Source: Microbacterium sp.
Lineage (GTDB): Bacteria > Actinomycetota > Actinomycetes > Actinomycetales > Microbacteriaceae
DNA: 64,000 nucleotides
Direction of reading: 5' to 3'
NCBI GenBank assembly: GCA_002703245.1
Contig: NZTV01000006.1
Coordinates: forward strand, 1 to 64,000
Shown here: piece after piece, positions 42,653 to 51,069 of the stretch
Numbering within the stretch: the stretch's first letter is position 1
How the letters are laid out: each line of letters begins with the position of its first letter
Position numbers and translations under genes: made by a program
Notes under the pieces: model-generated
Database searches by the model: none
Seen by the model: only the letters and a program-made list of their open reading frames with translations
What the model was told of the DNA's origin: nothing

Positions 42653-44745
42653 GCGAGGTCGACGCCAACTATGTCGAGCTGCAGGTTACGACGCACTTCA
42701 GCTTCCTGAGGGGCGCATCATCCCCCGAGGAGCTGTTCGCCGCGGCCGCATTGCTCGGATTGCCTGCTCTCGGCGTCGTTGATCGAGGATCGGTCGCCGG
42801 CATCGTCCGGGCCTGGGATGCCGAACGGACCACCGGCGTTCGTGCCATCATCGGATGCAGGATCGATCTGAGCGACGGCACGGCGCTACTGCTCTATCCG
42901 ACGGATCGCGCAGCCTATGGCCGAATGTGCCGACTGCTCAGCATCGGCAAAGAACGCGGCGGCAAGGGAGCCTGTCATCTCGACTGGTCGGATGTCGAAC
43001 AATGGAATGACGGGCTCATCGCGATCCTGAGTCCTGACCGGGCAGACGTCGGCACCGAGGCCGCCCTTGCGCGGACGAAACGGATTTTCGCCGACCGTGC
43101 CTATCTGGCTCTGACGATCCGGCGGCGACCGAAAGATGCGATCCGGCTGCGTGATCTCGCGAACCTGGCGGCTGCGGCTCGCGTTCCTACGGTCGCGACC
43201 AATGACGTGCTCTACCACGCGGCGGAGCGCCACATGCTGCAGGATGTTGTCACTTGCATCCGGGAGAAATGCACGATCGACGAATTGGGCGCTCGGCGCG
43301 AGCGGTTCGCCGATCGGCATCTCAAGACCGGCCAGGAAATGGAGCGGCTGTTCCGTCGCTATCTCAAGGATGCGTCGCCCGTCTCTCGCACGCTCGAGAT
43401 CGCAGCGCGGTGCAGTTTCAGCCTTGAGGAGCTCCGTTACCAATATCCGGATGAGATCAATGTGCCCGGCCGGACGCCGCAGGAGGAGCTGGAGCGGCTG
43501 ACCTGGGAGAAAGCCCCCGACCGCTATCCCGAGGGGGTCGATGACAAGGTGCGCTCGCAACTGGTGCACGAACTGAAGCTCATCGCGGACCTTGAGTATG
43601 CGCCCTATTTCCTGACCGTCCATTCCATCGTGACCGAAGCGCGGCGGCGCGAGATTATCTGCCAGGGACGTGGGTCGGCCGCGAACAGTGCCGTTTGCTA
43701 CGTGCTGGGCATCACCTCGATCGATCCGGTGCGCTCGGAATTGCTGTTCGAGCGTTTCGTGTCGGCCGAGCGGCGCGAGCCGCCCGATATCGACGTCGAT
43801 TTCGAGCATGAGCGCCGGGAGGAAGTGATCCAGTGGATTTATGAGACTTATGGGCGGACGCACTCGGCGCTGACGGCCGTCGTGACCCGCTATCGCGCGC
43901 GGGGCGCGGTCCGCGAAGTCGGCAAGGCGCTCGGCCTGAGCGAGGACATGACGGCGGGTCTGGCCGGGTCCGTCTGGGGATGGAGCCAGGATGGCGTCGA
44001 GGAAAAACACGCGGAAGAGCTCAATCTGGACCTCGCCGACCGGCGCCTGGTGCTGACCCTGGAATTGGCCCGTCAGCTCATCAATACGCCGCGCCATTTG
44101 TCGCAGCATCCTGGCGGATTCGTGCTGACGCGCGATCGGCTTGACGAACTGGTGCCCATCGAGCCGGCTGCGATGGAAGATCGACAGGTGATCGAATGGG
44201 ACAAAGACGATATCGATCTCCTGGGCTTCATGAAGGTCGATGTCCTGGCGCTGGGCATGTTGTCGTGCATGCGGCGGGCGTTCGAGTTCATGGAGAATGA
44301 CAAGGGCCTGAAGCTCGATCTCGCGACCATCCCCGCCGAGGATCCGGCGACCTACGCGATGATCCGCAAGGCCGATACCTTGGGTGTCTTCCAGATCGAG
44401 AGCCGCGCACAGATGGCGTCCATTCCGTTGATGGCGCCGCGCACCTTCTATGATCTGGTCATTCAGGTGGCGATCGTGCGCCCCGGGCCGATCCAGGGCG
44501 ATATGGTCCACCCTTATCGTCGCCGGCGCAACGGCGAGGAGGCCGTCACCTATCCGACCGAGGAACTGCGGCGCGTGCTCGAGAAGACCTTGGGGGTGCC
44601 GCTGTTTCAGGAGCAGGCGATGCGCGTGGCCATCGAATGCGCTGGCTTCACACCGAGCGAAGCGGATCTGCTTCGGCGCGCGATGGCGACGTTCAAGCTT
44701 GTCCGCCGTCAGCGCCAATGGCACAGATTTGAGGTTGTGATGTAA
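42649..44745 (+). pseudogene. dnaE2: dnaE2 (ImuC), 3' end lost at an IS3-family insertion
   Basis: Residues 1-683 read as an error-prone DNA polymerase III alpha chain: PHP start ([21 protein letters not shown]), [42 protein letters not shown], and [19 protein letters not shown]. The homology stops at RRAMATFK, where the IS starts at 44700; the last 15 residues come from the IS. Normal DnaE2 has about 1050-1100 residues, so the fingers end, beta-binding and OB regions are missing. The protein is very likely inactive, which would disable the mutasome. The missing 3' part is not found after the IS. Confidence 0.9.
44700..44728 (+). repeat. Left terminal inverted repeat of the IS
   Basis: Begins TGTCCGCCGTCAG and ends GGCACAGAT. 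It pairs with 46200-46228 (21 of 29 positions), fixing the left end of the element inside dnaE2. Confidence 0.8.
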
Positions 44746-44784
44746 GGAGGATTTGGGCTTCGTCGTAGTGACGAAGGAACGAAG

Positions 44785-45177
44785 ATGAAGCCCAAATCCT
44801 CAAGCGTAAAATCGGCCCGCAAACCCAAGGCGTCGGCCGAACAGGTGGTGAAGGATATCCGGCGCGCGACACGCCGGCATTTCTCGGCGGAGGACAAGAT
44901 CCGCGTGGTTCTGGAGGGCTTGCGCGGCGATGACAGCATCGCGGAGCTGTGCCGCAAGGAGGGCATTGCCCAGGGCTTGTATTATACTTGGTCAAAGGAG
45001 TTCATGGAGGCCGGGAAGCGTCGGCTGGCGGGCGACACCGCCCGTGCCGCGACGAGCGGCGAGGTACAGGATCTGCGCCGTGAGGCGCGTGCCCTGAAGG
45101 AGGCCGTCGCCGACCTCACGCTCGAAAACCGGCTGCTGAAAAAAAGCATGATCGCGGATGGGGGAGACCCCGAATGA
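44785..45177 (+). CDS. IS3-family transposase OrfA
   Basis: 130 residues with a basic start, a helix-turn-helix of the transposase_8 type (RHFSAEDKIRVVLEGLRGD, SIAELCRKEGIAQGLYYTW) and a C-terminal leucine-zipper-like coiled coil (LRREARALKEAVADLTLENR). It binds the IS ends. A run of seven A followed by G near its end (45139-45146) would allow a -1 frameshift into orfB to make the OrfAB transposase; no stop codon lies in the orfB frame between that site and the orfB ATG. Confidence 0.92.
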   Translation: MKPKSSSVKSARKPKASAEQVVKDIRRATRRHFSAEDKIRVVLEGLRGDDSIAELCRKEGIAQGLYYTWSKEFMEAGKRRLAGDTARAATSGEVQDLRREARALKEAVADLTLENRLLKKSMIADGGDPE

Positions 45178-46154
45178 GGTATCCGGGATCCGAGAAGCTG
45201 GAGATCATCCGCATCGTCGAGCAGTCGCACCTGCCGGCGAAGCGGACCCTCGACCAGTTGGGCGTCGCGCGGCGGACCTTCTACCGATGGTATGATCGCT
45301 ATCTCGAAGGCGGCCCCGAGGCGCTGGAGGATCGTCCTTCCGCGCCGAGCCGGGTCTGGAACCGCCTCCCCGGCGCCATTCAGGACCAGATCGTCGAGAT
45401 GGCACTGGAGCAGTCCGATCTGTCGCCCCGCGAACTGGCGGTGCGCTTCACCGATGAGAAGGACTATTTCGTCTCGGAATCAACGGTCTACCGCCTGCTC
45501 AAGGCGCATGACCTGATCACCAGCCCGGCCTTCGTCGTGGTCAAGGCGGCCGACGAGTTCCATCGCAAGACCAGCCGCCCGAACGAGATGTGGCAGACCG
45601 ATTTCACCTACTTCAAGATCATCGGCTGGGGATGGATGTACCTCTCCACCGTGCTCGACGATTTCTCGCGCTACATCATCGCCTGGAAGCTGTGCACCAC
45701 GATGCGGGCCGAGGACGTGACCGACACGCTGCAACTCGCGCTCGAAGCCTCAGGCTGCGACCACGCCACCGTCAGGCACAAACCAAAGCTGCTCAGCGAC
45801 AACGGACCGAGCTACATCGCCGGCGAACTCGCCGACTGGATCAAAGCCCATGACATGAGCCATGTTCGCGGCGCTCCGCTACATCCCCAGACCCAGGGCA
45901 AGATCGAGCGCTGGCACCAGACCCTGAAAAACCGCATCCTGCTGGAGCACTACTTCCTGCCTGGCGATCTCGAACGGCAGGTCGAGGCCTTCGTCGAGCA
46001 TTATAACCATCGCCGCTATCACGAGAGCCTCGACAACGTGACACCGGCCGACGCCTATTTCGGCAGGGCCGCCGCCATTATCGAACGGAGGAAACGCATC
46101 AAGCGAAAGACCATCGAACAGCGACGCTTGCTTCACCGCAAGCTCGCCGCCTAA
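45174..46154 (+). CDS. IS3-family transposase OrfB (DDE integrase domain)
   Basis: 326 residues: an HTH_21-like N-terminal part, then the rve integrase core with the DDE triad in WQTDFTYFK, LLSDNGPSYI and QGKIERWHQTLK, ending with HYNHRRYHESLDNVTPAD. It starts with an ATGA overlap on orfA but is probably mainly made as the OrfAB fusion by -1 frameshifting. It is full length, so the IS may still be active. Confidence 0.93.
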   Translation: MRYPGSEKLEIIRIVEQSHLPAKRTLDQLGVARRTFYRWYDRYLEGGPEALEDRPSAPSRVWNRLPGAIQDQIVEMALEQSDLSPRELAVRFTDEKDYFVSESTVYRLLKAHDLITSPAFVVVKAADEFHRKTSRPNEMWQTDFTYFKIIGWGWMYLSTVLDDFSRYIIAWKLCTTMRAEDVTDTLQLALEASGCDHATVRHKPKLLSDNGPSYIAGELADWIKAHDMSHVRGAPLHPQTQGKIERWHQTLKNRILLEHYFLPGDLERQVEAFVEHYNHRRYHESLDNVTPADAYFGRAAAIIERRKRIKRKTIEQRRLLHRKLAA

Positions 46155-46199
46155 ACATCAACCCCAGACGAGGCCCGATCTCCTCTTCTCTGCGCAACC

Positions 46200-46228
46200 A
46201 TCTGCGCCAAATGTCCCGACGACGGACA
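46200..46228 (-). repeat. Right terminal inverted repeat of the IS
   Basis: On the + strand it begins ATCTGCGCC and ends GACGACGGACA. The last base of the element is 46228; the SRAP remnant starts at the next base. Confidence 0.8.
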
Positions 46229-46672
46229 ATGCAAGAAATGGAAATGGTCGAGGCCCGGTGGGGCTCCAATCCACGCTTCAGCGGCGGGGCCTCCTTCCGC
46301 TTCGTGCGCTCGGAGGGCCAGATCTTCCCCAGCCAGCGCTGTCTGGTGCCCGCCTCGGAATTCCACATGACCGTTAGCGGCGGCAAGCAGTATCGGGTGC
46401 GGCTCGAAGACGGCAATTTCTTCTATCTCGCGGCGATCTGGGAGCCGGCCATGGCAGAGTGGCCCCTGTCCTTCCGGGTCATCACCGTCGCGGCCAATCC
46501 TGAAGTCAGCCACTATCAGGATCGACACGATGCCATCATCCTGCGCCGGCAACGCATGCAATGGCTCGACCACCTGCTCCCAGAGATCGACCTTCTCGAA
46601 ACACCGCCGGCCCGCACCTTCATCGTCGAGGAAATAAACGGCGGCCCGAGGCAGAAGAGGCTTGCCGTCTAG
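46229..46672 (+). pseudogene. SRAP (YedK/HMCES-like) gene lacking its 5' end
   Basis: About 147 residues of an SOS-response-associated peptidase domain: EARWGSNPRF, QIFPSQRCLVPASEFH, FFYLAAIWEPAM, FRVITVAANPEV and WLDHLLPEIDLLE. SRAP proteins crosslink abasic sites in single-stranded DNA with Cys2 directly after the initiator Met. That N-terminal segment is missing: the frame begins exactly at the IS right end and the upstream codons belong to the IS. The frame is otherwise intact, so the remnant may be translated from ATG at 46229 but should not have the crosslinking activity. Confidence 0.75.
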
Positions 46673-48300
46673 TCCGGGATCTGGATTTCCATCGCCGCCA
46701 TCTGAGCGATCAGCTCTGCCCTGGTGATCCGAACATCAAAGCGCCATTCAAGGAGCCGCACACCGTGGCGAGCCAGCAGCGCGCGCTTTTTCTCGTCGCG
46801 GAATTGCGTGAGCTTGAACCCCTCTTCGCCGCCGAAGAGCGTCACGGGCGCGTAGTGCTGCTGCCCCTGATACTCGATGGCGAGGCCCAGCTCCGGCACA
46901 TGGATATCGACGGACTGCATGCCGAGGAACGCCGGGCGCCATTGATGGACCGCGGAGGGCCATAGGGTTCGAACCAGATCGAGCAGCGCCACCTCGGACA
47001 CCCAGCCCCGTCCGATCTCGGGAATCGACCTCTCGCGGCGGAACGCCTCTTCGGCAGCGACCATGGCGGTCGCAAAGAACGCGGATGCCCCGGTGTCGGC
47101 GGCCCCGATGTTGATGGAGAAAATCCGGCCGCGCCGCGCACCGTGGTTCGTGAACTGCGCCATATGACGCCGATAGGCGGCCCAATCCGAAGCGGGCGGC
47201 ATGGGCGGTATCATGGTCGACCCGAAATCCGGCCGAAGCCTGATCATTTCCTCCAGGACAGGCGGCTCCAGCGTGAATTGCGCATCGAGATGGCCCAGGA
47301 ATGCCTCGAATTCCTCCAGCAGACGCCCCGCAATGAGCGATGATTCCGCATGTTTGCGCGCCAGTACGCGAATATCCTGCGCGCGCAGCGGCGATCCTGT
47401 CAGGAATCTGAGATAGATGACCTCGTCGAACAGAGGCTCACGATCGCGGCCGGGCACCGCCTCGACCAGCGTAAGTGCCTCGTCGAGCCGATCAGCCTGT
47501 GTGAGTTCAAGAACGCGCTGCCAATGCGGATCGGGATCCCAAGGTTCGCCATCGACATCCGGAAGATCACCTGGGAGGCCGGTGCCGTCAGCGCCACGCC
47601 ATTGGTCGCCAAGCAGGCGTGCCTGCAATCCGTAACTCCGGGCCCGTTGATTGTCTTCCCATACGCGGGCAGTCGGCAAGGCTGGATCGAGGGGATTGGG
47701 CGTCCAGGACTGACCTTGGGCGATTCCATCGGGCCGCATCACATAGCCGATGTCGAATCCCGCGGCGGCGTAATCAGCCATGGCGAGATCGCCGATAGCT
47801 TCAACGATGCGCTCGAACAGCCGGACCTGATCCTGACGGACCCCGATCGAGAGCAGGACGCGGCCACGCGCCGAGATCTGCCGGAAGATGCCCGGCGCAT
47901 GGACGGAAAGCTTAACGGCGCGTTGCCGCCGGATCCCCGGCCCTTCGAGGAAGTGAATGCGATGGGTAATGTCGTCGGGGAAGTCGGGATAGCTCAACGG
48001 CACCGGCTCCACCGCCTTGGGCACCCGCTTCTTGGGCGGCGCCTCCGGTCCATATTCTGTCAGCAGCTCACCGCAGAGCGCCGATAGTCGAGTGAAATGA
48101 ACGGCCGTTGCCGAGCCTGCCGCGCGTTTCCCTGCGAGCGTCGCGTAGAGTTTCTGCCACTTTGCCAGGTCCTTTCGATAGAATTCGCGGGACATCCGGC
48201 TGCGCAACGTATCCTCATGGAGCTTGGCTGCCTCACGGAACGCCTGAAGACCGGCATCTCCCTCTTCCGGTGACGGGGGCTTGAGCTCCACAGCGCGCAC
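46669..48300 (-). CDS. PD-(D/E)XK-like nuclease protein, partner of TIR-like gene
   Basis: 543 residues from a GTG at 48300, 4 bases after the stop of the TIR-like gene (a GTG at 48291 is also possible). The first 400 residues have no domain I recognise. The C-terminal 100 residues look like a restriction-endonuclease fold: SVDIHVPELGLAIEYQGQQHY (Asp465, Glu476) followed by FRDEKKRALLARHGVRLLEW (Asp502, Lys505), the 'EYxGxxH...D..K' form of the Vsr-like/PD-(D/E)XK group. The usual Lys after the Glu is Gln. As a two-gene unit with a TIR-like protein this suggests a defence function, with this protein as a DNA-cutting or sensing part. It ends convergently with the SRAP remnant (4-base overlap). 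Confidence 0.65.
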   Translation of the reverse strand: MRAVELKPPSPEEGDAGLQAFREAAKLHEDTLRSRMSREFYRKDLAKWQKLYATLAGKRAAGSATAVHFTRLSALCGELLTEYGPEAPPKKRVPKAVEPVPLSYPDFPDDITHRIHFLEGPGIRRQRAVKLSVHAPGIFRQISARGRVLLSIGVRQDQVRLFERIVEAIGDLAMADYAAAGFDIGYVMRPDGIAQGQSWTPNPLDPALPTARVWEDNQRARSYGLQARLLGDQWRGADGTGLPGDLPDVDGEPWDPDPHWQRVLELTQADRLDEALTLVEAVPGRDREPLFDEVIYLRFLTGSPLRAQDIRVLARKHAESSLIAGRLLEEFEAFLGHLDAQFTLEPPVLEEMIRLRPDFGSTMIPPMPPASDWAAYRRHMAQFTNHGARRGRIFSINIGAADTGASAFFATAMVAAEEAFRRERSIPEIGRGWVSEVALLDLVRTLWPSAVHQWRPAFLGMQSVDIHVPELGLAIEYQGQQHYAPVTLFGGEEGFKLTQFRDEKKRALLARHGVRLLEWRFDVRITRAELIAQMAAMEIQIPD

Positions 48301-48304
48301 CCGG

Positions 48305-49963
48305 TCAGTCGAACGACGGCGAGCCGTCGGCCCAGCCCGACGCCTGCCAGAGGATATTGAATTGCTCCTGCAGCTGCGGCTGCATCGGCGCGGCAAGATC
48401 GGTCACCTGAAGCTCAGGCAGGAACAGCTCGGGCTTTCGGATCTTGCGACCGCCACCGCGGGCGCGCGTCAACTGGACGTCTTCCACTCCCCGGAATGCG
48501 ATGGAAACGAGGCCGGAACCGGCCAGGCCCACGTCGGCGAGCACGGCGGCAAGACGCTCGAGATGGGCGGCGATCGATGCTTCCAGCTCGCGACCATTCA
48601 CCAGGATCTCGGGATCATCGTCGATCCGGGCGCCGATCATCGCCTCGAATTCAATCAGGCCGGGTCGAACAAGGCGCGTGCGCCACCGGGTCTCCGGGTT
48701 ATTTTCGGTCTGAATGAGCGGCAGGCCATAGCTCCACCATTGGCGCTCATCCGAATCTGACTGAACCCGGACCTGGCTGTCAGGCGGAAAGCGGAGCGCC
48801 GCAGCGAGGACGGTCTTTGGATCGAGAGCCGGCCGATCCATCGCAGCGAGCGGCACAATGCGCAGCGTCATGCTGGGCATGGCGACGATCTCGGGAAGCC
48901 CTCCTCGCATCCGGTCCGCCGCCAGCTCTGAAATCGCGGTCCGCGCGGCCTCCCAGCGGGGATCCACCTGCGGCGCCGTTGGCGCCGGCGGCGCGACACG
49001 AATTCGGGAGCGCCCAACCTTCTCGAACGCATCTATCGCGCCGATCAGCGTTCCGGCGCGCGCATTGAGTTCCCGGATCGCATCCAGGGTGACCTGCTGC
49101 GTGCCGTGCCGCACGTCATAGTCGGTCTTCGGCCAGACCATGTTGGGGTTCCGGTCCATCACATGGATGCGCTCATAGACCAGCTCCATGAGAGAGGTGT
49201 TCGCCGCGCGAAGCGCCATGGCGGCCTCCTGTAGCGCGGTGTCCTCGAAATCGAAGGCAGCGCCCGCCCAGGTAGCAGCCATATCATCGAGGGGATCGAG
49301 TGCCTTGCGCGGATAGGGCGTCCCGAAATTATGCTCGCGCAGGAACTGGCGCAGCAGCTCCGGGATTTGCTGGCGATACCGCTGCAACAGCTCAACATCA
49401 TGAGGGTGAGGTTCGGCCGGCGGCGCAGCCGCCATAAGAACCTCGTCGTCGAGAATCAGGCGAAGAGCGCTCTCCAGATCCTTCTGAAGCCCTGCCCGCG
49501 CCGCCTGGCGCTCCTCGTCGGTCGCGTCGGCCGGACAGTGGAAGAGGATCGGCCGTTTGAAATGGGTGAGGTCGAACGGAAGAGGATGCTCGTCGGGATG
49601 GCCCATCGCTGTGTTCATGACGCCGATCATCCTGCCCCACCCGCGCGATTTTAGCGCCCAGCCATGCTCGAGCAGGACATTGGGGTTGGGCGAGAGCTGG
49701 CCCTTGGCGCGCGTGGCAACGTGCGTGAGGTCGGACAGGAAGGCGACCGCCCGGTCGATCTTTCCGAAGATGGTGTCCGCGAGCGGCGGCATGCCCGGCA
49801 CATTCACAGTGTCGCGATCGGCGCGAAGCTCACGATCGGCGGGATCAACGTCGGCGTCCGCATTGACGGTTCGAATGGCGCGGTCCAGCGCCCACTGAAT
49901 CAAGCCGCGACCGATCCGGTTCTCCGTGTCGCTTTGCCAGGAATAGAAGATTTGGTGCGGCAT
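48305..49963 (-). CDS. TIR-like domain protein, putative defence gene
   Basis: 552 residues. The first 145 residues form a TIR-like or nucleotide-binding-like domain: HQIFYSWQSDTENRIGRGLI, then RADRDTVNVPGMPPLADTIF, VAFLSDLTHV, and NPNVLLEHGWALKSRGWGRM with Glu99 where TIR NADases have their catalytic Glu. Many bacterial proteins with FYSWQSD/NPNVLxELGxAL patterns sit in defence loci. The remaining 400 residues are unrecognised, helical then beta-rich, and may sense a trigger. ATG at 49963; weak ribosome binding site. It is the first gene of a two-gene unit with the nuclease-like gene. NAD cleavage is inference. Confidence 0.7.
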   Translation of the reverse strand: MPHQIFYSWQSDTENRIGRGLIQWALDRAIRTVNADADVDPADRELRADRDTVNVPGMPPLADTIFGKIDRAVAFLSDLTHVATRAKGQLSPNPNVLLEHGWALKSRGWGRMIGVMNTAMGHPDEHPLPFDLTHFKRPILFHCPADATDEERQAARAGLQKDLESALRLILDDEVLMAAAPPAEPHPHDVELLQRYRQQIPELLRQFLREHNFGTPYPRKALDPLDDMAATWAGAAFDFEDTALQEAAMALRAANTSLMELVYERIHVMDRNPNMVWPKTDYDVRHGTQQVTLDAIRELNARAGTLIGAIDAFEKVGRSRIRVAPPAPTAPQVDPRWEAARTAISELAADRMRGGLPEIVAMPSMTLRIVPLAAMDRPALDPKTVLAAALRFPPDSQVRVQSDSDERQWWSYGLPLIQTENNPETRWRTRLVRPGLIEFEAMIGARIDDDPEILVNGRELEASIAAHLERLAAVLADVGLAGSGLVSIAFRGVEDVQLTRARGGGRKIRKPELFLPELQVTDLAAPMQPQLQEQFNILWQASGWADGSPSFD

Positions 49964-50056
49964 TCAGGTAGCGATTCTCGTCGTTATGGTGGTCGCCCTC
50001 GCTAACATGCCTGCCTGGCCCAAGCATCATGGACGCACTTTCCCTCGTCGAATGAT

Positions 50057-50109
50057 TGTCATCAATGACACTCTACCAGGCGTTTCGGGGTAAAGTGTCA
50101 TTGATGGCA
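50057..50109. promoter_or_regulatory. Operator-like inverted repeat before the TIR-like gene
   Basis: Arms at 50057-50075 and 50091-50109 match as inverted repeats at 17 of 19 positions (core ATCAATGACACT / AGTGTCATTGAT is perfect) with a 15-base centre. Each arm also contains a smaller TGTCA-N4-TGACA-like dyad. It lies about 95-145 bases before the TIR-like ATG, in the only gap upstream of that unit, so it probably controls it. No regulator gene sits next to it. Confidence 0.6.
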
Positions 50110-50140
50110 TCTTAGGTTCTGGTGGGGCGGGCCGCCCCGG

Positions 50141-50777
50141 TCAAAGCGGCGCTGGTCGAGAGCCCATCATCCGCGTCTCCAGATTGCCGCCGGGCCGACG
50201 ATGCAGGTCGATGACGTGACCCATCGTCGGCGTGAACTCTATCAGACTGGCCACCGTCTCGTAGGATGTGTTCGGCCCGAAATAGCGCCTCGCGCCGTGC
50301 CACTTCCGCCCCTCGATCAGGCGGACCCGGTACGTACCCGCAGGCACCGGCAGGGACACCCGGTCATTGGCGGCAACATAGATCGACAGTGCATGGGCGT
50401 TCGTATCCGGGTCCACCAATTGCACCACCGTGTTGGAATCGGCTGCCTCGATCGTGAGATTGCTGCGTTTGATCAGACCGATAACATTGGCCCCAACCGT
50501 AACCGACCCGCTCCGGAAACGGCTGCGCCGGCTCGAGATCAGGAATCCAGCCATGACGCTGCGCGTCCCCATAGAATGGGATCAGGATCAGCAGCAGGCT
50601 CAGCACCGGCAGGGCGAAACGGACAGCGATCGCCGCCGCAGACGGTTGTCGGCGATATCGCTGGTGGCGCGGATCAAGCCAGGCCGCCTCGATCCGCCCC
50701 CTACCCTCGTTCCATCTCGTCCGGTTGGCGCGCTGTCTGTGGCGCGCTCGCATATAGTCGCGATCATCGATGCCCAT
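50141..50777 (-). pseudogene. Plasmid protein of unknown function, broken by a frameshift
   Basis: Two frames together read as one protein of about 210 residues. The first part (50777 to about 50520) starts MGIDDRDYMRARHRQRANR, has a membrane helix (FALPVLSLLLILIPFYG) and runs to DLEPAQPFPE. The second part continues one base out of frame (SGSVTVGANVIGL...) to HRRPGGNLETRMMG. Both halves have normal codon bias. The break lies near 50505-50520. It may be a true mutation, a sequencing error or, less likely, a programmed shift. Position beside the relaxase gene suggests a transfer-related accessory protein. Confidence 0.65.
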
Positions 50778-50822
50778 TGGACAGCCGCCTCCTGCCGAAT
50801 GTCCGGGCCGCCGACGTCCGGA

Positions 50823-51023
50823 TCAAAACCAACCGCCCTTGCGGCCTTCGCCCGCGTCACGAAGGTTTCGGCCGTCGATGGCGGAGCGGCGGATCTCCAG
50901 CTCGACCTCATCACCCTTGCGCCGGGTGCGGAAGTCCGCATTGCTGAGGCCGTTGCGCCGGGCATAGTCCTCGGCGGCCTTCTCGCTGCCGAACTTGCCG
51001 CCTTCGTCAAAATCCCATGCCAT
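50823..51023 (-). CDS. Small hypothetical protein next to the relaxase gene
   Basis: 66 residues, start ATG at 51023 with AAGGAGAGTG just upstream; the longer open frame to 51185 overlaps the relaxase gene and is not needed. The protein is charged and soluble (EKAAEDYARRNGLSNADFRTRR). It is the next gene after the relaxase in the same direction, 46 bases downstream. Function unknown. Confidence 0.6.
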   Translation of the reverse strand: MAWDFDEGGKFGSEKAAEDYARRNGLSNADFRTRRKGDEVELEIRRSAIDGRNLRDAGEGRKGGWF

Positions 51024-51069
51024 CGTCACTCTCCTTGCTTTCAGCCGGCACCGCGCCGACCGTTCGTCA

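Larger units (their letters stand above)
44700..46228 (+). mobile_element. IS3-family insertion sequence, 1529 bp
   Basis: Bounded by imperfect 29-bp terminal inverted repeats (TGTCCGCCGTCAG... left, TGTCCGTCGTCGG... right on the other strand, 21 of 29 matching, with the TG...CA ends of the family). It encodes orfA and orfB in overlapping frames with an A7G slippery site at 45139-45146. It interrupts dnaE2 on the left and borders a 5'-deleted SRAP gene on the right. No target duplication is visible (left flank ends GCT, right flank begins ATG). Confidence 0.9.

Noticed and set aside
42886-44724. 612-residue open frame antisense to dnaE2
   Set aside because: Same reason; it exists only because the coding strand has few codons that give stops on the other strand.
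45139-45146. A7G run in orfA as a sequencing error
   Set aside because: It is the normal frameshift signal of IS3-family elements and the orfB frame is open downstream of it.
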